DNA from: Riemerella anatipestifer
GTDB lineage: Bacteria > Bacteroidota > Bacteroidia > Flavobacteriales > Weeksellaceae
DNA: 54,279 nucleotides
Assembly (NCBI RefSeq): GCF_009663465.1
Contig: NZ_QXHU01000005.1
Location: 91,254 to 145,532, forward strand
Reading direction: 5' to 3'
How positions within the stretch are numbered: the stretch's first letter is position 1; each line of letters starts with the position of its first letter. The notes under the pieces are model-generated. The model saw only the letters and a list, made by a program, of their open reading frames with translations, made no database searches and had not been told where the DNA came from. Below, piece by piece: positions 38,743 through 48,000 of the stretch. A program made the translations under genes and the position numbers.

Positions 38743-39768
38743 TTAAAAGGGAAATAAATCTTCTGAATCTTTGGGCATATACAGATAAAGTTTATCCATA
38801 TCATATCGTTCATCTCCATCTTCATCCGTATAAAAGTAAGTTAATATACCTCCATTTACATATCTTATATCTGGCGTATTATGTAGCAAACTAACTAATC
38901 TATTATTAGAAAAATAGGACATTTTATAATCTTTCATCTCCTTATACATTCTATTTTTTCTTTCTAAAACATCTAAATACTCATCCCAAAGCTCTTGATT
39001 ATCTTCAGAAGTGGCATAGTATGCTATACTATTCCTTTTTTCTTCCTCAAAATAAATTCTTGCCAACGCATCTTTATCCTTAGTTTCATAAATCTTTTGT
39101 ACCATTTTATTCCACTCTAAGGCTTTTTTCTCCAGTTCTTCTTTATCTAATTTACTAAGATCTTTGGCTGTATCCAAAGTATTGATTTCATAAGGAACAT
39201 TTGCCGTAAAGGTAAAACTCCCTTCGTAATAAGGTTTGCCAGATGCAATAAAATTGCCCTTTTCATCAGTAGGAGTATGATGTTTAGCTATCAATATCTC
39301 ATCGTCAAAATCCTTAGCACTCCTATTGTCTATCTCTATTACCGATACAGAAAATGCTGTCTGATCGGTAAGTGTCGTAAATTCCTCATCAAAACCTTCA
39401 TATTCTCTTTTGTATGCATCACCCACTGGGTATAAACGATAAGTAAGCTTTTGCTTACCACTCTTTAATATTGCTCGGCTAACTTTAAGAGGAGTTACCA
39501 AATTACTTATAGAATAGCCTAAATAAACATATTCATCATTTATAAGTATTTCTATAAAACAATGGCTCTTGCTAAAACGCAAATAATAAAGTGGTTCCTT
39601 ATCATAGCGTTTTACCGCTTTGTTTAATTCCTCTACAAAGTTGTTACTGTTGATTTCTGGGTGGGGTAAGTTCATAGAATACTCGTAAGACGAGGGCGAT
39701 TTAGTATTCTGTCCACATCCTAAACAAAAGCAACACAAACAAAAATATACGATTAGGTTTTTCATCAT
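38743..39768 (-). CDS. Putative lipoprotein of unknown function
   Basis: I do not recognise the family. The 341 aa product has a cysteine-rich signal peptide with lipobox CLGCG (C18 from the first Met; MM start, either may be used). The rest is hydrophilic. It has beta-rich segments (YLRFSKSHCFIEILINDEYVYLG, KLTYRLYPVGD) and a helical, charged C-terminal third, ending DKLYLYMPKDSEDLFPF. Next to it lie a truncated duplicate of its own start and several broken small genes, so it belongs to a degrading tandem family. Outer-membrane anchoring is inferred. Confidence 0.7.
   Translation of the reverse strand: MMKNLIVYFCLCCFCLGCGQNTKSPSSYEYSMNLPHPEINSNNFVEELNKAVKRYDKEPLYYLRFSKSHCFIEILINDEYVYLGYSISNLVTPLKVSRAILKSGKQKLTYRLYPVGDAYKREYEGFDEEFTTLTDQTAFSVSVIEIDNRSAKDFDDEILIAKHHTPTDEKGNFIASGKPYYEGSFTFTANVPYEINTLDTAKDLSKLDKEELEKKALEWNKMVQKIYETKDKDALARIYFEEEKRNSIAYYATSEDNQELWDEYLDVLERKNRMYKEMKDYKMSYFSNNRLVSLLHNTPDIRYVNGGILTYFYTDEDGDERYDMDKLYLYMPKDSEDLFPF
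39685..39767. repeat. 83 bp direct repeat, copy 2
   Basis: Identical to 38653-38735. This copy encodes the signal peptide and first mature residues of the intact lipoprotein. Confidence 0.92.
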
Positions 39769-39817
39769 CGTTTTTTATATATTCTCGGTATTATTTCTTT
39801 TCAAATATTTTCCATTC

Positions 39818-40010
39818 TTAATAGCTATATTTCTTACCATTGTAAGTTTTGTAGGCAGAATTTTCTCGCCTATCAAACTCACCATCAGGCATAACTTCTC
39901 CAGTATCTCCATCTATATAGAAATAAATAGGTAAATAGGCAGGTGGTTCTCCTCTACCACTTATAGGACCTTCGTTAGGTTTACCATTTGTTATTTTAAT
40001 AATTCTCTAT
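39818..40010 (-). pseudogene. 5'-truncated small gene fragment
   Basis: An open frame without a start reads RIIKITNGKPNEGPISG, then PAYLPIYFYIDGDTGEVMPD and a C-terminus YKTYNGKKYSY before the stop. An in-frame TAG precedes it. The YFYIDGDTGE piece resembles FYIYLDGNAGEE in the fragment at 40523-40722, so both may come from one gene family. Function unknown. Confidence 0.5.
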
Positions 40011-40030
40011 ACTGAATAACTATAATAGCT

Positions 40031-40405
40031 TTACTTTAACCAAAAATATCTTATTTTGGTATGTTTTTTATATTTTCCTTTTTCATCTAAGTAAATTTCT
40101 AATTTCCAAAAATCAATATCTTTTTTAGTCAATAAATCGTTATAATTATATGTAAATATTGCAACTTCATCTTCATTATCCCAATCCCAAATATGGGGTA
40201 ACTTGTATTGTGAAATATGATTTTGTACATACAATTTATGAATATTTCCATCTAAAGTTACTATTTTCCCTAAATAACCTATTTCTTTATTAGAGGTATG
40301 AAATATAATAATGGGACGAGTAAAGTTATAAATAAAATATATGATTACAACGAGTAACAATGTCAGAAAAAAGTATAAACCTTTTTGAGTATTATTTATT
40401 TTCAT
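40031..40405 (-). CDS. Small membrane-anchored hypothetical protein
   Basis: A 124 aa product with a short basic N-terminus, one membrane helix (about 10-27, YFFLTLLLVVIIYFIYNF), and a ~95-residue polar domain rich in Tyr, Asp and Lys (IWDWDNEDEVAIFTYNYN, then KKHTKIRYFWLK). The domain is probably outside the inner membrane. Family not recognised. Broken genes flank it on both sides, and it may be the last intact member of a small cluster. Confidence 0.55.
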   Translation of the reverse strand: MKINNTQKGLYFFLTLLLVVIIYFIYNFTRPIIIFHTSNKEIGYLGKIVTLDGNIHKLYVQNHISQYKLPHIWDWDNEDEVAIFTYNYNDLLTKKDIDFWKLEIYLDEKGKYKKHTKIRYFWLK

Positions 40406-40407
40406 TC

Positions 40408-40518
40408 TTATAGCATTTGTGTTTCTTCCATCGTATTTATTTTTTCGTCATCGTTTTGCCCATAAAGGCTACTGAACAAAAATAAAATTGGGATAAGTAG
40501 TAAAGTTGGTGTTTTCAT
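40408..40518 (-). CDS. 36-residue signal-peptide ORF, probable gene remnant
   Basis: Starts ATG 40518 with a good signal peptide (MKTPTLLLIPILFLFSSLYG then QNDDEK) and stops after METQML-like residues. It ends 2 nt before the ATG of the 124 aa gene. It is too short to be a typical secreted protein, so it is either a truncated gene start or a small secreted peptide. Confidence 0.4.
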   Translation of the reverse strand: MKTPTLLLIPILFLFSSLYGQNDDEKINTMEETQML

Positions 40519-40522
40519 ATCT

Positions 40523-40722
40523 TTATTTTGTATTATCTTTCTTAAAATATATAGCCTCAAAGTTATCAAAAGTTCCTACACCACCTTCGCTTGATTTTTT
40601 ATCTAATAATTTCTTAACAAGTTGTTCTTCTCCTGCGTTTCCATCTAAATAAATATAAAATATACCATTAGTACCTTTTATAATTACACTTGTCCGAAAA
40701 TAACAGTTTTTTATTTTTCTCC
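40523..40722 (-). pseudogene. 5'-truncated small gene fragment next to the palindromic element
   Basis: An open frame without a start reads CYFRTSVIIKGTNGIFYIYL, then DGNAGEEQLVKKLLDKK and FDNFEAIYFKKDNTK before the stop at 40523. Its upstream end runs into the GC-rich palindrome at 40733, which seems to have replaced the N-terminus. Family unknown. Confidence 0.5.
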
Positions 40723-40732
40723 CAAATTTTTT

Positions 40733-40809
40733 CCGTCGGCCTCGCGTGATTTTTCCGTCAGCCTCGCGTAAAATTTCCTGCCCGATGGAAATTTTACGCG
40801 AGGCCGACG
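40733..40809. repeat. GC-rich REP-like palindromic element
   Basis: Two head-to-tail copies of CCGTCGGCCTCGCGT (second with CAG for CGG) at 40733 and 40755. The second pairs with 40787-40809 to form a 23 bp stem with a single A-C mismatch and an 8 nt loop. The base composition is far from the AT-rich surroundings. Looks like a dispersed intergenic palindrome or MITE-like unit. Confidence 0.7.
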
Positions 40810-40937
40810 CAGTGAATAGGGACTAAGCAATGCTAACTTTGATACCTGAGCAATTTTTATTCGTTCGTTAAAAAAAATATACAAATCAGGAAAACCACTT
40901 TTACGATGTTTGCTAAAACCTTTGCTATAGCGATATC

Positions 40938-41281
40938 CTAAACTTCTGCACTACCCAAGCCAATGTAGATAACAGAGAGCCTCTTAAAAAATGAGAACTT
41001 CCTCAAGCAAATATTTGGTAAAATCTTCGGCGACAAAGGATACATCTCCCAGAAATTCTTTTTGTAGACGAAATTCAGCTCATTACAAGCATAAGAAATA
41101 ACATGAAGAATTCTTTGATGAGTTGTCCGACAAAATTATTTTGCACAAAAGGTCCGTAATAGAAATAGTAAACAACGAACTGAAAAACATCTGCCAATCT
41201 GAACATTCAAGACATTGTTCTGGGACAAACTTCATAACTAATCTTATTGCAGGGATTGTAACATATTATTTCTTCCCCTAA
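40938..41281 (+). pseudogene. Frameshifted IS982-family transposase C-terminal remnant
   Basis: Three frames read in turn: LNFCTTQANVDNREPLKN; then NFLKQIFGKIFGDKGYISQK and a stop; then VDEIQLITSIRNNMKNSLM and DKIILHKRSVIEIVNNELKN, ICQSEHSRHC and FITNLIAGIVTYYFFP before TAA. These are the conserved C-terminal motifs of IS982 transposases (GDKGY, R..IE.VN.ELKN, EHSRH). At least three frameshifts or stops make it dead. R. anatipestifer is known to carry IS982-family elements (ISRa1). Confidence 0.85.
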
Positions 41282-41318
41282 AAAAACCGTCAATTACTTA
41301 CAAAAAGTAAATGACGGT
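41279..41318 (-). terminator. Hairpin terminator at the IS remnant end
   Basis: ACCGTCA, A-A mismatch, TTACTT, loop ACAAA, and the matching arm. On the minus strand it runs into seven T. It can stop transcripts of the 41372-44605 unit. A related half copy lies at 38630-38656. Confidence 0.75.
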
Positions 41319-41371
41319 CGATTATTTTAACTTTTCTTAACCCGAAATTAAGATTAGTTTAAATACTATTT

Positions 41372-41818
41372 TTAGGGGTAGAAATTAGAAGAAGTATTTA
41401 CAAATGATTTTATTTCCATCTTATAAATTTCTCTGTCTAATCTTCTATCTTTATATACAATATAATATTTATTAAAATTTTCCTTATTAGTTTCACTAAT
41501 TTCCTTATTAGGATAAATCATTTCGGTTCTAGGATAGGTATGGCTGGCTTCCAACAAATACCTATTAGCATCTCCTTTTTCTAAATATTTAACTCTAGTT
41601 GGTATTAAAACACCTCCTATTTCAAACCAAAAATAATCTACATTTAGCTTTTGTGAACTAGATAAAACAACTTTATAACGCTCGCCTCTCACGCCTTTTA
41701 CTCCTCCAAACCACAAAGATTTTTCCGCAGATATTATCTTCATATTAACAGATTTATTCTCCTGTGATTTACAAAAATAAAGCATCAGTAATAAAGAAAA
41801 TCTTAATAAATATTTCAT
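41372..41818 (-). CDS. Small secreted hypothetical protein downstream of a T9SS protein
   Basis: A 148 aa product with a signal peptide (MKYLLRFSLLLMLYFCKSQ); the Cys at 16 followed by KSQ might be a lipobox, but signal peptidase I cleavage is also possible. The mature part is beta-rich (VNMKIISAEKSLWFGG, YFWFEIGGVLIPTR). Family not recognised. It begins 3 nt after the T9SS beta-propeller gene on the same strand, so the two are almost surely co-transcribed. Confidence 0.65.
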   Translation of the reverse strand: MKYLLRFSLLLMLYFCKSQENKSVNMKIISAEKSLWFGGVKGVRGERYKVVLSSSQKLNVDYFWFEIGGVLIPTRVKYLEKGDANRYLLEASHTYPRTEMIYPNKEISETNKENFNKYYIVYKDRRLDREIYKMEIKSFVNTSSNFYP

Positions 41819-41821
41819 ATC

Positions 41822-44605
41822 TTACTTAATGATTAGTGTTGAAGTGTAGAATACCTTCCCTTGATTTTCTGCACTAAGTACATAAACGCCCTTCGGAAGA
41901 TTTACATAAAACGCTTCTCCATTTTTCACACCGTTTTGAGTATATACTAATCTACCGGAGCCATCATATATTAAAACTTTAACATTATGATATTCCTGCT
42001 CATTAAATTGCAAATGAAGCTCTCCACGAGATGGATTTGGATAAACTCTTGTATTATTTTTTAATGTATTTGTTTCCTTTGCACTCAACCCAACATCTTC
42101 ATTAACAGATGTAAATACTCCCCTACCATAAGTAGAAGCTAGTAACGTTTTGGTAGAAGGACGATAATCTATATTAGTAACTCTTACATTTCCTAGTCCA
42201 TTAGAATATTGTACCCAAGTAGGTGTAGCTGATTGGAAATTAGTTGTTCCCCAAATACCTAACTCTGTACCCAATAGAACTTCATTGATGTTTTCTGGGT
42301 TCATAAACGCACATCTAACAGGCATATCTGGTAGATTGCCATGTTTATTGAGCCATGTTTTACCTCCGTCGGTAGTATAGTAAACTTTACTTACATCTGA
42401 ACCATAATTAGGTATAGTTACAATTATATTATCCTCAGAAGTACCAAATTCTATATCTGATATACTTCCCACAAAAGGGGTTACCAATTTGGTTGAAGTA
42501 GGCTTAGTTGTATTTGCATTTACTACCTTATACAAATTACCAATATTTGACCCCACAAACAACTTGGTAGATGTTGTAGTATACGGAGATACTGCTATTT
42601 TACTTACCTCTTCTCCAGAAGCAGGAGTTCCTACTGTTACGCCCCCTTCTACCAGTTTAAGAGGATTAGATTTAAGACCACTCACCCTATGAAGTTTAAG
42701 CCCTGTATTGTAAGAATAAAATATATCTAGGTTTTTATCCAATCCTATTTCATTTATAAAGTGTCCCGTTGTTTCTCTTTTTGTTTCTGTTGATAGTAAA
42801 TAAACAAACTTATTAGTTGGGTAAGAACGAAGATAATGGTTGTTGTTAATATATCCATTAATGATATACTGATTTTCGTCATCATAAGCCACCTGACCTC
42901 CATCACCACCAGTATATTCGTGAGCATCGTAAAAATTATTAGCTAATGGAGCTCCATCTAATAATTGTGTCCCATTATCTTGCGCTCCTGCTATAATCTC
43001 TTCATTAGCTGGATTAGCAACTGGATTTATAGCCGCATCATAAAACTGAGTTACATTATACCTTTTATTTCTCGTTTCTATCCCTGTGCTAGCCCCAATC
43101 GCATTTTTATCTGAAGCAAAGTAAATACCTCCATCATTACCAAATAGAATTTGTGAACTATTAGCAGGATTAAATACTATAGCATGTTGATCTGCATGCA
43201 TCGTAACTTTATCTAATGCAATAGAAGAATGCCACTTCGTGAGTGTATTCCATGTTGCAGCTCCATCGGTAGATTTATGAATGTTAATTCCTCCCGTATA
43301 AACCACCTCATCATTATCTGGATCTGTTGCTATTATCAAATCATAAAAAGATTGACCTCCCGTAAAATCATTCGCGGCTATCCCAGTATCAGGGTCGACA
43401 GGTAAAGTTACAGTAGCATTAGTATCATTAGTAGAAACCCATGTTGTACCTCCGTCTATTGTTTTAAGTATTCTTACAGGCTCTGTGTCTCCACCTCCTT
43501 GCATTAAAACATACGCTTTATTGGCATCTTGTCTTGATAAAGCAAAGTTTACCCTAGAGTTAGGCAAAGAAGCATCATAAATATTAGTAAAATTGATACC
43601 ATCTCCAGACTTGAAAACTTTTCCCCCAGATAAAATATTACCAAACATAGACTGTCTAGTAGAAACCCATACGGAGTTATCCACAGCAATCTCAATTTGC
43701 TGAATAGAATACCCTACATTATTTCCCGCAATCAAACTACTTACTTTTGAGAAATTTTGTCCTCCATCTACAGACTTGTATAAACCAGCATCATAAAGCC
43801 CCTGAAAGCCTTCATTATATCCTCCACTCACGCCTACATAAACCTCTGAAATGCCATTATTATTTCTCACTTTAATATCATTGATATAAAAATTACCTCT
43901 TCTAACATCTTCTAAATAGGATACAGGTTTAGTAAATATATTAGTCCAAGTTTGCCCTCCATCTGTTGTTTTCCAAATTCCAGAACCTACATTATCATAA
44001 GTACAAGATTCTCCTGTACCTACATAAAAAGTATGGGTATCATTAGGGTCAAAGGCCATACATACCACCGAAGTATTTTCCCAAAAATCATTTACAGGCG
44101 TCCACTCAGAATTTGGATCAGTAATATCATTATTTACCCATAAACCTCCCGATACTCCTCCAGCAAAAACTTTCTTACCCGTAGCATCGTTGGGATCAAA
44201 CATTATAGCTCTCGTTCTCCCTCCCACTTCATAAGGTCCCCTTTCTGTCCAAAGTTTATTATTAACAGAAGAGGACAGTGTTTCCAAATTCCTAGACGAA
44301 CTAAGCAATCCTATCTCTTGTTTAGCTCTAAACTTTCCTTTTTTCAGTTCTTGCCATACTTTTTTAAGCTGTTCTCTATTTACTTCTCCAGATAGCGGAT
44401 TCATAGTAAGCTTATGGTCTTGCTCAAAATATTTATTGGGCGGAACTTGCCCATAAGAATTCAACAAACTATGAAATTTTTGAGTTTCCTTATTAAACTT
44501 ATTCAGATTCTCCTGTAGTGCTTTCCTTTTCTTTATCACACTTAACTCTTGTGCGTTGGTCATCAAAACCACAAAAGAACCTATTACGAGTAGATATTTT
44601 TTCAT
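41822..44605 (-). CDS. T9SS-exported beta-propeller (BNR/sortilin-like) protein
   Basis: Secreted or cell-surface protein of 927 aa. Signal peptide MKKYLLVIGSFVVLMTNAQ, then a helical pro-region (20-100). Repeated Asp-box/BNR units follow (IWKTTDGGQTW, LYKSVDGGQNF, ILKTIDGGTTW, VYYTTDGGKTW), which form VPS10/sialidase-like propellers. The end is a type A T9SS sorting domain (VYPNPSRGELHLQF, IYDGSGRLVY, YVLSAENQGKVF). No sialidase catalytic set (FRIP, Tyr pair) is evident, so it is more likely an adhesin or binding protein than a glycosidase. Co-transcribed with the 148 aa gene. Confidence 0.88.
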   Translation of the reverse strand: MKKYLLVIGSFVVLMTNAQELSVIKKRKALQENLNKFNKETQKFHSLLNSYGQVPPNKYFEQDHKLTMNPLSGEVNREQLKKVWQELKKGKFRAKQEIGLLSSSRNLETLSSSVNNKLWTERGPYEVGGRTRAIMFDPNDATGKKVFAGGVSGGLWVNNDITDPNSEWTPVNDFWENTSVVCMAFDPNDTHTFYVGTGESCTYDNVGSGIWKTTDGGQTWTNIFTKPVSYLEDVRRGNFYINDIKVRNNNGISEVYVGVSGGYNEGFQGLYDAGLYKSVDGGQNFSKVSSLIAGNNVGYSIQQIEIAVDNSVWVSTRQSMFGNILSGGKVFKSGDGINFTNIYDASLPNSRVNFALSRQDANKAYVLMQGGGDTEPVRILKTIDGGTTWVSTNDTNATVTLPVDPDTGIAANDFTGGQSFYDLIIATDPDNDEVVYTGGINIHKSTDGAATWNTLTKWHSSIALDKVTMHADQHAIVFNPANSSQILFGNDGGIYFASDKNAIGASTGIETRNKRYNVTQFYDAAINPVANPANEEIIAGAQDNGTQLLDGAPLANNFYDAHEYTGGDGGQVAYDDENQYIINGYINNNHYLRSYPTNKFVYLLSTETKRETTGHFINEIGLDKNLDIFYSYNTGLKLHRVSGLKSNPLKLVEGGVTVGTPASGEEVSKIAVSPYTTTSTKLFVGSNIGNLYKVVNANTTKPTSTKLVTPFVGSISDIEFGTSEDNIIVTIPNYGSDVSKVYYTTDGGKTWLNKHGNLPDMPVRCAFMNPENINEVLLGTELGIWGTTNFQSATPTWVQYSNGLGNVRVTNIDYRPSTKTLLASTYGRGVFTSVNEDVGLSAKETNTLKNNTRVYPNPSRGELHLQFNEQEYHNVKVLIYDGSGRLVYTQNGVKNGEAFYVNLPKGVYVLSAENQGKVFYTSTLIIK

Positions 44606-44635
44606 AAAATTTATTTTTTTATATTATTTTATACA

Positions 44636-44670
44636 AAAAAGTCTCACCTCTTAAGAAGGTGAGACTTTTT
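44636..44670 (-). terminator. Terminator of the rpoBC-DUF3467 operon
   Basis: A 14 bp perfect stem (AAAAAGTCTCACCT and its complement), loop CTTAAGA. It lies 22 nt after the DUF3467 stop, and the minus-strand T-run is strong. Confidence 0.9.
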
Positions 44671-44691
44671 CATACAAATTAATTTAGCATA

Positions 44692-45000
44692 TTACGCTTG
44701 AGGCGTATTGTTCCCACCTAATACAAAAGGTTCAACCTCTTTGATTTCTCCAAACTGCTGCTCATAGTTAGCAATATTTTGCTGTAAAGCATTTAGAACT
44801 CTCTTAGCGTGTAATGGTGCTAAAATCACTCTAGATCTTACTTTAGCTTGTTGAACACCTGGCATTAACTGAATGAAGTCTAAAACAAACTCAGATGGAG
44901 AGTGGTTTACCAAAGCTAAGTTAGCATATACACCAGCTGCTACCATTTCGTTAAGTTCAATGTTAATGTTGTTTGGATCTTGGTTTTGATTGTTGTCCAT
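44692..45000 (-). CDS. DUF3467 family protein
   Basis: A 102 aa cytoplasmic protein of unknown function, typically encoded right after rpoC in Flavobacteriia. Conserved segments include YANLALVNHSPSEFVLDF and ILAPLHAKRVLNALQQNI. It has an acidic, Asn-rich start (MDNNQNQDPNN) and no signal peptide. The position at the end of the rpoB-rpoC unit and the terminator after it suggest co-expression with RNA polymerase. The start is the first ATG after the hairpin at 45027-45068. Confidence 0.9.
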   Translation of the reverse strand: MDNNQNQDPNNINIELNEMVAAGVYANLALVNHSPSEFVLDFIQLMPGVQQAKVRSRVILAPLHAKRVLNALQQNIANYEQQFGEIKEVEPFVLGGNNTPQA

Positions 45001-45026
45001 AAAATTATTATTTAGTTATTATTTAG

Positions 45027-45068
45027 TTTGAAAGGTATAAAGATAACAAATATCTTCTACCTTTCAAA
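45027..45068 (-). other. Long hairpin between rpoC and the DUF3467 gene
   Basis: Arms TTTGAAAGGTA and TACCTTTCAAA pair perfectly, and inside them AAGATA pairs with TATCTT around loop ACAAA; one side carries a 2 nt and the other a 1 nt bulge. No T-run follows, so it is more likely an RNA processing or stability element than a terminator. Confidence 0.6.
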
Positions 45069-45084
45069 CAATTTTTTCTTCAAA

Positions 45085-48000
45085 TTAATTTAAATCTTCA
45101 AATTCTTTATTAGAACCTACAATAAAGTTCTGATAATCTTTAAGACCTGTTCCTGCAGGAATTCTGTGTCCTACAATTACATTTTCTTTAAGACCATTCA
45201 ATTCATCTACTTTACCTGATACCGCTGCTTCGTTAAGCACCTTAGTAGTTTCTTGGAAAGATGCCGCAGACATAAATGACTTAGTTTGTAGAGCCGCTCT
45301 TGTGATACCCTGTAAAACTGGGTGCGCTGTAGCTGTAAGTGCTTCACGAACTTCTACCAGTTTTAAGTCTTCTCTCTTAAGCTTAGAGTTTTCATCTCTT
45401 AATTCTCTCGCTGTAATCATTTGACCTGCTTTAAGCACTTGAGAGTCTCCCGGGTCGGTAACTACCTTCATACCAAATACTCTCTCGTTCTCTTCGATAA
45501 AGTCTTGCTTATGTTCTAGACTACCTTCTAAGAACTGAGTATCTCCACCATCTACAATTTCTACTTTCGTCATCATTTGGCGAACGATGATTTCAAAGTG
45601 CTTATCATCAATTTTTACCCCTTGTAGACGGTATACCTCTTGGATTTCGTTTACCAGATATTCTTGTACCGCTGTAGGACCTTTAATTGCTAAAATATCA
45701 TTAGGCGTTACAGAACCATCTGACAACGGAGACCCTGCTCTTACGAAGTCATTTTCTTGAACTAAGATTTGGTTAGATAACTTCACCAAGTATTTCTTAA
45801 TTTCTCCAGATTTAGACTCTACGATAAGCTCACGGTTACCTCTCTTTATTTTTCCGTAAGATACTACCCCGTCAATTTCGGTTACTACCGCAGGATTAGA
45901 AGGATTTCTAGCTTCGAAAAGTTCCGTTACTCTAGGAAGACCTCCCGTAATATCCCCTGCTTTTGCAGATTTTCTTGGGATTTTAATTAAAATCTTACCA
46001 GCTTTAATCTTCTCTCCATCATTTACCATCAAGTGAGCTCCCACAGGTAAGTTGTAAGATTTTTGCTCTACTCCTTTAGAATCTACCACTCTAAGGGTAG
46101 GTACCGCCTTTTTGTTTCTAGATTCAGAGATTACCTTTTCTTCAAAGCCTGTCTGTTCGTCAATTTCTAATTGGAAAGACACTCCTTTGATAATATCTTC
46201 ATACTCTACCTTACCAGAAGTTTCGGCAATGATTACCGCGTTATACGGATCCCATCTTGCGATAAGGTCTCCTTTCTTCACTTTATCCCCTGGCTTTACA
46301 GAAAGTATTGAACCGTAAGGTAAGTTCGCCACCATAATAGGCGTTCTGCTAGCATTATCTGCTACCAAACGGAATTCGGTAGAACGAGACACCACGATTT
46401 CAGCTTGGTTACCTTCTTCATCTTCAGAAGTTACCGTTCTGATTTCGTCCATTTCTACGATACCATCTCTCTTAGCTACGATAGACGGATTTTCGGAAAC
46501 GTTACCTGCCGTTCCCCCTTGGTGGAAGGTTCTCAAGGTAAGCTGCGTACCAGGTTCCCCAATAGACTGTGCTGCAATAACACCCACAGCTTCTCCCATA
46601 TGAATCATCTTACCTGTTGCTAAGTTTCTACCGTAACATTTAGCACAGATACCTCTCTTAGATTCACAAGTTAAAGGTGAACGAACCTCCACAGACTCTA
46701 TACCAGCCTCTTCTATCTTCTTAGCTAATTCTTCATCTATAAGAACATCAGCTTCTACGATTAACTCGTCTGTTTCTGGGTCATATATATCATGTAAAGA
46801 AATTCTACCTAAAATTCTTTCAGATAATCTCTCTACTATCTCGTCATTCTTTTTAAGTGGCGTTACTTCTACACCTCTTAATGTACCACAATCGTCTTCA
46901 GTAATGATAACGTCTTGAGCCACATCTACCAACCTTCTTGTTAAGTAACCAGCATCCGCCGTTTTAAGAGCCGTATCCGCAAGACCTTTACGAGCACCGT
47001 GAGTAGAGATAAAGTATTCAAGGATAGAAAGTCCCTCTTTAAAGTTAGCTACAATAGGGTTTTCGATAATCTCTGCACCTACTGAACCTGCTTTTTGAGG
47101 TTTTGCCATTAGACCACGCATACCTGATAACTGACGAATCTGCTCTTTAGAACCCCTCGCACCAGAATCTAGCATCATATATACAGAGTTGAAACCACCT
47201 TGGTCGGTCTTCATTCTCTGCATAATCATTTCGGTAAGGTTAGCGTTCGTATTTGTCCAAACATCAATTACTTGGTTATAACGCTCAGTATCAGTGATAA
47301 GCCCCATATTATAGTTAGCCTTAATATCATCTACACTTTCTACCGCCGAAGCTATCATTTGTTTCTTCTCTTCTGGCACCACAATATCAGCTAAGCTGAA
47401 CGATAGACCTCCTTTGAATGCATTAGAGTATCCTAGGTCTTTCATTCTATCCAAGAACTGAACTGTAGTTGGGAAATCAGTTTCTGCTAAGATTCTACCA
47501 ATTACATTTCTTAACGATTTTTTCGTTAAAAGTTCATTGATGAATCCTATCTGCTCAGGTACTATCTGATTGAATAAAATTCTACCAACAGTAGTTTCAA
47601 TCAGTTTAGTTACCAACTCTCCGTTTTCATTTTTTACAGGGAGTTTACATTTAACTTTAGCATTAAGCGTTACTTGTCCTTCGTTGTATGCAATTTCTGC
47701 TTCCTCTGGAGAGTAGAAAGTTAAACCTTCTCCCTTCACTTTATAATCCTCCGTAGAGTGAGCTTCTTTAGTCATAAAGTAAAGCCCAAGTACCATGTCC
47801 TGAGAAGGTACCGTAATTGGAGAACCATTAGCAGGGTTCAAGATATTCTGAGAACCTAACATTAAAAGTTGAGCCTCTAAAATAGCTTCTGGACCTAAAG
47901 GTAAGTGCACCGCCATCTGGTCACCATCAAAGTCGGCGTTGAATGCCGTAGTTACCAATGGGTGTAGTTGTATCGCTTTACCTTCAATCATTTTAGGCTG

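Noticed and set aside
40861-40937. N-terminal part of the IS982-like transposase
   Set aside because: Translations in all frames are full of stops and show no motif I can place, so only the part from 40938 is called.
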